In this document: in pieces, positions 50,985 to 61,844 of the stretch | How positions within the stretch are numbered: position 1 is the stretch's first letter | Layout: each line of letters begins with the position of its first letter | Assembly: GCF_000203815.1 (NCBI RefSeq) | Contig: NW_004457642.1 | Location: 372,001-436,000, forward strand | Length of the DNA stretch: 64,000 nt | Reading direction: 5' to 3' | Source of the DNA: Cavenderia fasciculata | Taxonomy: Eukaryota; Evosea; Eumycetozoa; Acytosteliales; Cavenderiaceae | Notes under the pieces: model-generated | Databases searched by the model: none | The model's input: only the letters and a program-made list of their open reading frames with translations | What the model was told of the DNA's origin: nothing | Made by a program: the position numbers and the translations under genes

Positions 50985-53900
50985 TCAAGACCTTGAGGAG
51001 TTTTTGAGTTTATTGGATAGATTATCATCATAGGCATTTCTTTTCTTTATCTTTTTGTAAGTAATGATTGATGCTGTTGTTATGGCCAAGGCAGCGACAC
51101 CACCAACAACACATCCAACAATGATTCTCCAGTTATTTGATTTCTCACATCCACTATCATTACTCTTGTCAATTAATAATGGTGAGAAATCAGGATGGAG
51201 AACACATGATTGACATTGTGGTAAATTGATACCAATCAATGCAATCGATTCATCCTCATTGCTACTTGATTGAGTCAATGATATGAGTTGTGTTTGTGAA
51301 TAGGTTGGTCGACCATCTGATAGAGCAACATCAATAAATCGACCATTGAATTGAATATCATCTTTGATCACTCTGAGGTATTGCAATGATGACAATGAAT
51401 CATATGTCAATGTGTGTCTACCTCTTTTTCATTGCAATCATATTCAACTGATTGATTGTTGATGATGATGGTTCTAAATACAACTCTGAGTGTTGCTAAA
51501 TTCAATGAGTATTGCCAATTTGTAACATTGACTGATAGTTTAATCGAGTTAGCATTGATATGAAGTTGTTGATCTCCAAATTGAATATCTCTTGGTTGTG
51601 TTGAGAATGATATCGTTGACGATACATTCACTGATTCTAACAAAATGTCATTGATATTGGTTGTAGAGTTGTCTTTTAAAGTTGTATTTAATTGATAGTC
51701 AACAATAGTTGATATATTATTGGTTGTCATATTTGTAATCCAAGTATAATTTGAAATAAATAATTCTTTAATAATATTACTATCAAAATCCAATTCTTGA
51801 ATGGATACAACTTCAAATTGGAAATCAATTCCATCAATATCAAATGATACCGTTGGTGATGTTGTATTTGGTGTAATCGTTGTATTTATAACTAAATAAA
51901 AAAATAAATAATAGGTATTAATTAATAAACAATTAAATAAAACAAATAATAATTATTTTTAATAACATACACTTTGTAAAACAATTATCATCTGGATTAT
52001 AATTATATTGACATTGACAGACACCATTCATATCGCAATTACCATGACCATAACAATTTGATGTTTGTTTTTCACATTGTTGTTGTGGTGTATCTGGTGT
52101 GGTACCTCCAGAGGTCGAGGTAGTTGTTGATGAAGCAGTTGTAGTTGTACCATTATTACCTCCATTATCGGGTTGTCTAAGATACAATATATCCTTTGCA
52201 TTTGTATCCAAAGAATCAAGTTGTAATTGAACTGATGATAGTCCATAGTTTGGTGTTTGATCTAATTCACAAATGATTAACTGTTGTGATGTTGAATTAA
52301 CAGTACAATCCAAAGTATTATTAATTTTAATTATTGTATTTGATTGTCCATAAGGTCCAAAATCACCATTAATACTAATTACTTTGTTGTTTGTTGTATT
52401 ATAACTGGCTGATGAAATGGTTGGATATGGTTTTGAACAATTATTATAAAAGGCATTACTATTACAAACACATTGACCCGTAGTATTACATTGACCGTTA
52501 CCATGGCAATTACTGGTTGATTGCTGACATGATTCTTGGACAGTTAAATATCTTGCATACTGTGCAGTTAATTGATCGACTGTAACATTTATCAAAATGG
52601 CTTCTTGTATTAATGGCAATGGGGCAATAAAAACAAGCGAGTATAGAGTGATGGATTGAACTTGACAGATGACAGGTTGGTCACCAACTCCATAGGCGAT
52701 AGTTACAGATGCCCCAGAGGCAAACGATGGACCGTAATACCCTATCATAGAGACAACAGACCCTTGATAAAATGGAATAGGAGAGACTGTGGCAACGACA
52801 GGATAGGGTATAGTGAAATCAAGTGTCTGAGATATAGAGTACTGATTTTCAACTTTCAGTGAATAGGGGCCAGGTGTATTACTACTGGTTGGACATACCA
52901 CATTGATATATCCACCGGCGGGTGGTGAGGCAGTACAGACCAGTGAATTATCAAGTACCCAGGTATGATTGATATTCGGGTTAAATCTGAGTATGTAAAG
53001 TCTAAGACTAACAAATCCACTACTTTTAGTCTTTTCCATAACAAACAAGTTAATACCGGCTTCGAGAACAGCCAATATTGATTTGGGAGGGTTATTGTTG
53101 TTAACTGCATCAAAGACTGGTGCCCATTGTACGGTTAAATTGGTTGGAACGAGTGGTGGATTTGTCAAAGTAACCTGAATAGCTTCATTTCCAATGATAG
53201 TGGTCAACGAATAATTTGAAGGTTTGAAATTTGCAAAACCTATATTTCTGCCAACAACCGTAACTATTTTTAATTTAAAAGTGGATTAGTATTTTGATAG
53301 TTAATAAGAGTTACTAATGTATATACATACATTTTCCTTGATTAGAGATATATAATTCGTTGATTGGAGTGTAGACTGAATCTAAAAAAAAAAAAAGAAT
53401 AATTAAGTAAAAGGTTCAAAAAAAAATAACAATTATAATATTATTTTGATACATACAGTCACAAACAAAATTGATTGGTGATGGTACTGAAGTTGTAATG
53501 AAATTAACGGTATAGTTGTAATAACACCATAGACAATCTGGCAAGTTGGTAATAGAGGTGTCTGTAGCTTTGAGACTACCCTTGCAGTAGGCTTGAGTAA
53601 TTGTATCGTCAAATGCAGGGTTTTCCATCATATTGAATGTAGTAAGACTTACACTCGATGAAAACAAAGTGTCTGCATCTAAATCAGTGATGGAATTGTT
53701 GTAATAACTAAGTGTATTCATTGTAGGTGGGAGTGGGATACTTGGAACACTTGATATCTTGTTGGAATTTAAAATTCTATTAATAAAGAGAGTGATGGGA
53801 ATAATATTATTAGTAATTGATCAATCAATTTCTTAAAGAAGTTAACTTTTGTCAGAAATGGATTGTTGAACAACATACAATGATCCTAATTTAGGTGGAT

Positions 53901-55080
53901 AAGAGGTTGCAATGGGGTAGATTCCAATTCCTGTTAGTGACATTTCAAAGTAGGTCAATGATTGATAAATATCTCCAGTCACAGGAAACGGTGAAATATT
54001 TGATCCCATTCCAGTAGCAGTTCTAAAAATAAAGTAATCAAATCAAATCAAATCAAATTATTAATAACATAAATAGAACAATTGCATTGCATTGTATTGA
54101 CCTACATAGAAACCAATTTTTGAGGATACCCAAATACTATATTACATTGACTATTGAGGACACCAATACAAGAACTATAAATATATATATTGTGAATTAA
54201 ATATTAGAAATATTAGGCATAAATAATTCCATATATTTATATAGATATATATGAATACACATACAATGTTGATATTGATACATTTAAATTATGATTAATT
54301 GTAATTGATCCTGCATAATGTTGAATGAGTCTATAAAATAGTAATAGAATAGTAAATATATGATATGATTTCTTATTATTATTATTATTATTATTAATCT
54401 AACATACATAGATGATAATTTTGGGAATGATTGAGTTGTGAAATTGATATTACAAGCAATTGGGTTTTGACAATAGGAACCCATATAGAAATTAGTTAGA
54501 CTGGGTAGATTGATAGTGTTGTCAATGGTGATCGAGTTGACTGATAGGTAGAGATAAATAAATTGCAATTTGGGAGAGTTGGTGAAAAAGGAAGAGGGCA
54601 CTTGGGTGATGGCAGTCTTGCTTAATTCCAAGCTCTTTAGAAGAGGCATATCTGTAAAGTCAGAGGGGATAGAGGTAAAAGAGAAATCACTTTTGATCGA
54701 CACCGTCACAAGACTTTTAATCTGTTTGACATAGTCTAAAATGTTGAGACCTGGGTTTGCGACTTGTGGCGACGCTGCAAATGAAATAGATATTTCAACG
54801 AGTGCTGGGAAGGTAAAAGATGTCAATAAAGCATTTGGCGTTCCAACATTTGTAAAGGTTGCTAAATCTTTAAAAATACTAAAAAGTACAAGTATCAAAA
54901 ATAATTTTGAGAAATTGAATAAGTACATTTGTTGATTGGCAAATAACATATAACATAAAATATACATACATATTTGTTACATGGTACTCTCCTGCAACCG
55001 TTCCACAACTAAAATAAGTTGTATTACATAATGCTTGGGTCTGTGATACTGTTGCTATTCCATATTGTCTAAATTTAAAA

Positions 55081-55119
<39 letters not shown>

Positions 55120-55440
55120 ATCCAGACACTAAAATAATAATAAATAAGTAACTTACTGAATGAGGAAAATAGCAGAGTCGACTATAGAGAGCGAGGAATG
55201 AAAACAATAATATTATAATTGTGTGTATGTATGTGTGGTTAGTATCATGTCATTCCATCGATCACCGATTTCTATTAATAATTTTCGAATTGATCGCCCC
55301 CTATCCTTTAAACACAACATACGTTCGGGTTGAGATAATAATAATACTTGCTGTGAAACAACAAAATGATTTGAAAAGATTGATACAAAGAAAAAGAAGA
55401 GTAATAATAATACAAGGTTTTTAAATTTACACTGTTCCAT
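50985..55440 (-). pseudogene. ComC-like receptor, array gene I (2-base insertion in last exon)
   Basis: Eleven exons: 55323..55440, 55157..55181, 54970..55068, 54408..54878, 54265..54330, 54106..54174, 53879..54022, 53457..53776, 53331..53381, 51971..53263, 50985..51891. Signal peptide (MEQCKFKNLVLLLLFFFF), micro-exon (DSAIFLIQ), LRRs (MPLLKSLELSKTAITQVPSS), TIG-like domains, EGF 1 (CHGNGQCNTTGQCVC), stalk, EGF 2, supersandwich domain, membrane span (RIIVGCVVGGVAALAITTA). All exons sum in frame only if two extra bases at 51411-51422 are discounted; there the sequence reads YDCNEKEVDTH-stop, where sisters continue YDCNEKEIDPLTYDS. The result would be a secreted protein cut within the supersandwich domain. 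The first exon is the intact relative of the inverted one in gene C. Confidence 0.8.
55080..55120. repeat. (AAAT)n microsatellite in an intron of gene I
   Basis: About ten AAAT units in the intron between the exon ending at 55068 (minus) and the micro-exon 55157..55181. Confidence 0.85.
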
Positions 55441-55920
55441 CTTATGACTGTGCTGTACTTTTTCTCTTCTAACAAAAAAAAGATACAAGACTATAAAAAG
55501 ATAGAAACAAAAAGAGAATGATACGGAAAGAAAAATGAGCGAGGAGTGCAGGAACACAACGACATACACAATGAATAAAAGCTTTGAAAAGAAGGCAATG
55601 GGTTTAGCCCAACAACATAAAACCGGTCTCCGATTTTTAAAATTCTTTTCGTCGTTCCCAAAGCTGATCGAAAAATATCTTGTAAACTGACGATATACAT
55701 CCATTTCATTTTCACTGGTATCGGTATTTGGGATTTGAGTTGATCAATAGTATCGGGCTGACCTTCTTTTTGAAACTGGAAGAGTTCGTTTATTTACTTG
55801 AAACTAAATAATTTAATATAATTATTATCTAAACCAATCTACAGTCTTATAGTATTACTGCCTTATTATCTTATATATCTACCACTATCTATTAAGCTTT
55901 CTACAATTATTTACTTTCTA
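55441..55920. other. Intergenic region upstream of gene I
   Basis: About 480 bp with the likely promoter of I. A minus-strand frame continues from the first exon through this region but carries no signal of coding. Confidence 0.35.
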
Positions 55921-56163
55921 AATCGCTCTAGTTTCATCTTCATCTGTTTATTTGTTCTTTTAGATAAATAATTGTATCTTTTTGTAATAGATGATTGATG
56001 CAGTTGTAATGGCGATGGCACCTAACCCTAATCCACCAATTACAACACCGACTGCAATACGCCAACTATTCGATTGATTTCTCGCATCCACTATCATTAC
56101 ACTTGTCAATTTATAATGGTGAGAATTCTATCAGGATCGAGAACACATGATTGACATTGTGGT
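55921..56163 (-). pseudogene. Orphan 3' end of a ComC-like receptor gene
   Basis: Clear match to the last quarter of the receptor C-terminal exon, most like gene J (57381-57605): the segment for the acidic loop, LPQCQSCVLDPD-type motif, Ser/Asn linker, membrane span (WRIAVGVVIGG-like) and tail. It has small indels relative to J and stops abruptly at 56163, 13 bases before the stop codon of the next gene. No EGF, TIG or LRR sequence precedes it. It is a truncated duplicate, possibly left by unequal exchange. Confidence 0.75.
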
Positions 56164-56175
56164 GTTGTTAACTAA

Positions 56176-56676
56176 TTAATCATCATCAACCTCTTCCAAA
56201 TTATTATTTGTCTTTTCATTTGTGACACTAGGTTGTTGTTGTTGTTGTTGTTGGCGATCACTTTCTTTTTGCAAATTAACTTGGATATTGTGATGAAGAG
56301 GAGGAAGAGCCGACTGTGATGGAGAAGGCATATATTCAATTGTTTGTGGATGCTGCTGATATGGAGAATGAGGAGGATGAGGCCGAGGAGAATATGAATA
56401 TTGTTGGCCGACTCCATAGAATGGTTGTGGCTGCTGTTGTTGTTGTTGTGAAGGCCAGTAGGAATAATTCATTGGTGGTGGTGGCGGCGATGTCACTGTT
56501 GAGGGAGTCATTGTCTGTAGTTTAACTTGGTTTCTTTCCGATGCTTGGTTACGAATAGCACTAGCATTTTTCTTTGCATTTCTGTTACCAATAACCACAC
56601 AAAGTACCACTAAAATGACAAAAAATGCAAAGACACCGAAAAAGATGCCAAACATCATACCAGGGCTTGGTCCCAT
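56176..56676 (-). CDS. Small membrane protein with Pro/Gln-rich tail
   Basis: Single exon, 166 residues. Residues about 7-30 form a membrane span (MFGIFFGVFAFFVILVVLCV) that may act as a signal anchor, followed by basic residues (GNRNAKKNASAIRNQ), so the tail is probably cytosolic. The tail is rich in Pro, Gln, Ser and Tyr (SPPPPPMNYSYWPSQQQQQQ, YSYSPRPHPPHSPYQQHP) with a proline run that could bind SH3, WW or EVH1 domains, and ends acidic (LEEVDDD). No named family recognised. It is unlike the receptors and lies between the orphan 3' fragment and gene J. Its upstream DNA has two striking palindromes (56754-56781 and 56828-56841). Confidence 0.65.
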   Translation of the reverse strand: MGPSPGMMFGIFFGVFAFFVILVVLCVVIGNRNAKKNASAIRNQASERNQVKLQTMTPSTVTSPPPPPMNYSYWPSQQQQQQPQPFYGVGQQYSYSPRPHPPHSPYQQHPQTIEYMPSPSQSALPPLHHNIQVNLQKESDRQQQQQQQPSVTNEKTNNNLEEVDDD

Positions 56677-56753
56677 TCCTTATCCTTTATCTTTTATCTG
56701 TTGAGAATTAATTAATTAATTATCTCTGCTATTTGCAAATAGAGTGTGGTGTA

Positions 56754-56781
56754 TTATAAAGAAAGGATCCTTTCTTTATAA
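56754..56781. promoter_or_regulatory. 28-bp perfect palindrome with TATAAA on both strands
   Basis: The 28 bases are perfectly self-complementary, centred on GGATCC, and flanked on each side by TTATAAAGAAA in opposite orientation. It lies 78 bp upstream of the start codon of the small membrane protein, so the minus-strand TATAAA could be a core promoter element. Such a long perfect palindrome would also fold into a cruciform or hairpin. Confidence 0.55.
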
Positions 56782-56827
56782 ACGAAAAAACCACAAAAAT
56801 GTCCTCTAGCTACACTCCGCCAAGTGC

Positions 56828-56841
56828 GACCCTATAGGGTC
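56828..56841. promoter_or_regulatory. 14-bp perfect palindrome GACCCTATAGGGTC
   Basis: Perfect palindrome in a GC-richer patch, about 150 bp upstream of the start of the small membrane protein. A binding site for a dimeric factor is a guess. Confidence 0.4.
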
Positions 56842-57367
56842 AAAAAATGACGGGTCCGACCATTGCATTACAACACCCCCTGTTTTGGATCCTGCCATGT
56901 AAGGTGCGGATGATAGATTGGTAGAATCTTTCAAACACAAGCGATTCGTTGTATGGCATATATATTCTCTCTTGTCTTTCTTTGTTACTCGAGAGGAGGT
57001 TATTTGAGAGAGATGAGATATGTCTCTCTGTGGTAAGATTACATGACACAGTTCTCTCTAAAAGAGAACATTAATTCTTAGAAGTTGATTTCTTTACTAC
57101 TTGTTGATTGAGGATGACATTGTACTACTACTAATATAAAGTGAAATGAGTGTAGAATGAGTGGCCGATGGCCATCACTTGTGTTATGAGAATGGTCATC
57201 CTTCAGACAAATGCATTTATCATTGTAAGCCTGAAGCAAGTAAAAGAATTTTTGTTTTTTTTCAAAGGGGATACCATGTGGTGATGATAAACGAGTTCAA
57301 CACCTCAAGAGTATGTGTATTTTATTATTATTCTTTCCATTATTTGTTTATTTATCAAAAAATGTGC

Positions 57368-60300
57368 TCAAGATGTGCTAAATTTCTCTAGCTTCATCTT
57401 CATCTGTTTATTTGTTGTTTTAGATAATTGTATCTTTTTGTAATAGACTAGTGATGCAGTTGCAATGGCTATGGCACCAACGCCACCAACTACCACACCA
57501 ACAATGATTCTCCATGTATTTGATTTACTGTCACATTCACTTTGCTTTTCGATTAATAATGGTGAGAAATCAGGATCGAGGACACATGATTGACATTGTG
57601 GTAAGTTGATACCAATCAATGCAATCGATTCATCTTCATTACTGGTTGATTGTGTCAATGAAATGAGTTGTGTTTGTGAATAGGTTGGTCGACCATCAGA
57701 CAATGCAACATCAATAAATCTACCATTGAATTGAATATCATCTTTGATCACTCTGAGGTATTGCAATGATGACAATGAATCATATGACAGTGGATCAATC
57801 TCTTTTTCATTGCAATCGTATTCAACTGTTTGGTTGTTGATGATGATGGTTCTAAATACAACTCTGAGTGTTGCCAAGTTGGATGAGTATTGCCAATTTG
57901 TAACATTGACTGATAGTTTAATCGAGTTGGCATTGATGTGAAGTTGTTGATCTCCAAATTGAATATCTCTTGATTGTGTTGAGAATGATATCGTTGATAG
58001 TACCTTTACTGATTGGAATAGGATACTATTAATGTCTGTTGAAGAGTTGGTAAGTGGAATGGATGAAAGGGTTGTATTTAATTGATAATCAACAATAGTT
58101 GTAATATTATTGGTTGATGCATTCACAATCCAAGTATAATTTGAAATAAATAATTCTTTAACAATATTACTATCAAAATCCAATTCTTGAATAGATACCA
58201 CTTCAAATTGGAAATCAATTCCATCAATATCAAATGATACTGTTGGTGAGGTTGTATTTGGTGTAATCGTTGTATTTATAACTAAATAATAAGTATTAAT
58301 AAACAATTAAATAAAACAAATAATAATAATAATTTTAATAATAACATACACTTTGTAAAACAATTATCAGCTTGATTATAGTCTTTGTCACATTGACATA
58401 TTCCGTTTACATTACAAATACCATGACCGTAGCAATGTGATGTTTGTTTTTCACATTGTTGTTGTGGTGTGTCTGGTGTTGTACCTCCAGACGTTGAAGT
58501 GGTGGTTGTTGTTGTTGATGAAGCTGTGGTAGTTGTACCATTATTACCACCATTACTTGGTCTACGCAGATATAAAATATTCTTAACATTTGCATCCAAA
58601 GAATCAAGTTGTAATTGAACTGATGATAATCCATAATTTGGTGTTTTCTCCAAATCACAAGTAATTAATGTTTGTGATTTTAAATTTACAGTACAATCCA
58701 AAGTATTATTAATTTTAATTGATAAGTTTGATTGTCCATAAGGTCCAAAATCACCATACAAACTAACTAATTTAGTATTATTTACATCATAGCTACCAGA
58801 TGAAATGATTGGATATGGTTTTGAACAATCATTATAGTAGCCATTACTATTACATACACATTGACCCGTAGTATTACACTGACCATTACCATGGCAATTA
58901 TCAGTTGATTGTTGACAGATATATTCAAGTGAGACCAAAAAAGATCCAGAATAAGTACCATCTGTATCAGCTACAACGACATCCACGGTTTCATTTGTCA
59001 ATGCTGTCATAAGATAACATGATATGATTGATGGAGATGGTCTTAAAAGTAGGTTCTGGTTACAACTGGGTACGCTAGTTTGGCCATTATCCTTGTAGAA
59101 GCTTACAGCCATTCCCAGGAGTGGCCCATAATACCCTTGTATTTGGACAAACGTACCAACTTGAGCAGGGAGGGGACTGATTGAATAAATCTTTGGATAG
59201 GGCGCATCAAATTCAAAATTTTTTGATCTAGTGTAATAGTCATTTGACACGGTTACAATATGAACTCCAGTCTGGATACCAGTGATTTTACACTCAAATC
59301 TCTTTACAACGACATCATAAAGATTCGAGCAATTTTGATTGTCAAATTGGACAGTGTGTACAAGATTTGGATTAATGGTGACATAGATGGATAGATTTGC
59401 TTGGAGACTAGTGTTTGACGATTGAAGATAAAGTTTGCCAATTGTGATACCACCTTCAAACAATGTAATTTGAGTTTTTGGTGCACCTATATAACTACTC
59501 ATTTCCAAAGTTACATTGGTTGGGATCAATGGTGGATTGATAAACGTGGCATTAAGCACTTTGTTTGGAACCACTTTTGTCAAAGTGTAATTTGACTTGC
59601 TTGATCCCCACCCAATGTTTTGGCCAGTCAATACATACTGTCCATTATTAGTTACAATATTACTAGAATTATAAATTTTAACTATCAATGAAAAAAAGGG
59701 TAAGTTAGTAATCTTTAAGAATTCCAATAAAGTATTTTGTTGGTTGGTATTTACATACGATCACAAAAAAAGTTTACAGGTTCAGGTAAACTTGTAACGA
59801 TATAATAACCCCCAGAAACATTCTTGTAACACCAATAACAATCTGGTAACGAGCTGACACTTGTGCCAACTACATTGAGGATATGTGCACAATAGATATC
59901 GGTAATGGGTCCTGTAAAATCTGGATTGTAGGCCATATTTAATAAATCTAGTCCTGGGTGTCCGGATATCAGAGTTGAATCAATACTAATGAATTGATTT
60001 CCTTCCAAAATCAATAATGTTAATGATGACGGAATTGATGATATTGACCCAAGATTATTGTATCCTAAATTTCTAAAATAATATAAACAATTTGTTAGTT
60101 ATGAGTTTTAAAGCGAGATTACCACCATGGTCAGCTTACAAATGTTGTAATTTAGGAGGATAAGTTCCAACCAATGGAAATGATGATAATCCCATGTACC
60201 TCAAAACAATTCTTTCGAGGATTGGATACGCCAAACTGGTAATGGGATAAGGTGACACCGATGATAGAGGTCCTGTTACTGTTCTAAAAAAATTAAATGT

Positions 60301-61601
60301 TTAAAAACAAAAAGAGATTTAAAAAGATAATATTTTTTTGGTTCAACATACAAGTATAATATTTTTTCTGGATACCCAATATTCAAATTACATTGTCCTG
60401 GATTATTTTCTACTTTCCCTCCACAATGTCTAAAAATATATTAATTAATAACTAATTCAATATTCATTTCATGTTAATACATACACTGAAGTGTGAGGAT
60501 TAGTATAAGTGGGTCCTCCCATATTATGATAAATGGTGTTTTTAGAATTTTGTATTGTCCTAAATGTACTATTATTATCATTTTAATATGCAAAAAATAA
60601 TAATTAATAAATAAATATGAATTTTTAATTTGGATATAATGGTTACACTTACGCAATTGTTAGTTTTGGAAAAGAGTGTGATGTAATGTTGATAAAATGA
60701 GATCCATCACGACCATCCAAATCAATGCTAAAAGAAGAAAGAGCTGGAAGGTAATAGGTATGGTCAATGGTCATTGATCGGATTGGTGTAAAAATAAACA
60801 TCAAAAACAACGATTGGGAATTGTTTAGAAATGTGGGTGGTAGATTAGATAGATTTGGACAATTCTCTAATGTTATAGTTCCCAGTAATGGAAAGGTAAA
60901 GTTTGGTGGCACTATGGCAATGGTTGGGTCTGAATAAAAGGAAAGTGTAGTCAGGGTATTCAAATCTTTGATCAACTCGAATATATTCATTGATATGTTG
61001 GCCACCATCAAAGAATTTAAGCTAATTTGAAGTACGATCAATTGAGGAAGGTAAAGTGATCTCATGTTGGGGTCTGGCTCTCCGACAGAAGCATAATTTA
61101 TATTATTTGTAAATAGGCTAGAGAAGAATGATTAATAATAAAAAATAAAAATTATCTTTAAATATTAAATCTATCTTACACATGGGTTATATGAGATACT
61201 CCATCTCCATCATTATCATTACAGAGAAAGTATGTAGTTGCTTGACAAAGTGTTTGATCTTGTGGTGCTGCTGCTACTCCGTATTGTCTTTTTTTTATTA
61301 AATAATCAAAAGGTTAGCAATCTAAAATCAAGATAAATCAACATCCAAGAGAATCATATCATGGAATATTTAAAATAAATACCTGATAAGGAAAATTGCT
61401 GAGTTAACTTTGAGGTTATATAAAAGAGATAGATATTAATAATTTTTACACATGATTCTATGATGTTGTTTTAAACATTAGCATACGTTCTAGTTGTGGT
61501 AATAATGGTTGTGATGAGACTATTTTACAAGTATGGAAAGACAGAATAATAAATAATAATAAAAATACAACTCCTCTCGTAGTGAGGAAAAGATTATTCA
61601 T
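57368..61601 (-). CDS. ComC-like LRR-TIG-EGF receptor, array gene J (intact)
   Basis: Ten exons: 61487..61601, 61383..61407, 61180..61287, 60653..61117, 60485..60559, 60352..60429, 60140..60283, 59759..60072, 58350..59681, 57368..58281; sum 3570 bases, 1189 residues. Signal peptide (LTTRGVVFLLLFIILSFHTC), micro-exon (NSAIFLIR), LRRs about 84-440 (LLGTITLENCPNLSNLPPTF), Cys-pair cap (CYWCYKN), TIG-like domains (PYPKIYSISPLPAQVGTFVQ), EGF 1 (CQQSTDNCHGNGQCNTTGQC), TIG-like domain, stalk, EGF 2 (CYGHGICNVNGICQC), supersandwich, membrane span (RIIVGVVVGGVGAIAIATA) and tail. The ectodomain is closest to the partial gene K, while the intron before the last exon is close to that of gene I. Confidence 0.88.
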
Positions 61602-61844
61602 TCTCTACTTTGAGACAATGTATCTTATAATGAAGGTAGATAAAATTTACAAAGGTTAACTTCCTCTCTTTTGGTGAAGCTCATTAAGATAAAAATAATT
61701 TTTCTAGATCTTTTGAAAAAATCGTTGATGGAAAAATCTTTTCCATCAGACCTTTAAATTGAATCTGAATAATAGAAATAATTGGGATGGTTTGATTTAG
61801 AATCATATGTAGGGTCAATGCCCAAATTTAATTTAATTGCCTAA

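Larger units (their letters stand above)
56677..57367. other. Intergenic region upstream of the small membrane protein
   Basis: About 690 bp, unusually GC-rich in part (56800-56910), with two perfect palindromes. Short plus-strand frames near 57161-57391 lack recognisable content. No RNA gene identified. Confidence 0.4.

Noticed and set aside
56316-56525. Plus-strand frame opposite the Pro/Gln-rich protein
   Set aside because: Antisense of CAG/CCA-type codons; valine runs typical of a shadow.
57161-57391. Short plus-strand frame with Cys/His residues
   Set aside because: The Cys/His spacing fits no zinc-finger pattern and the frame ends in low-complexity sequence overlapping gene J.
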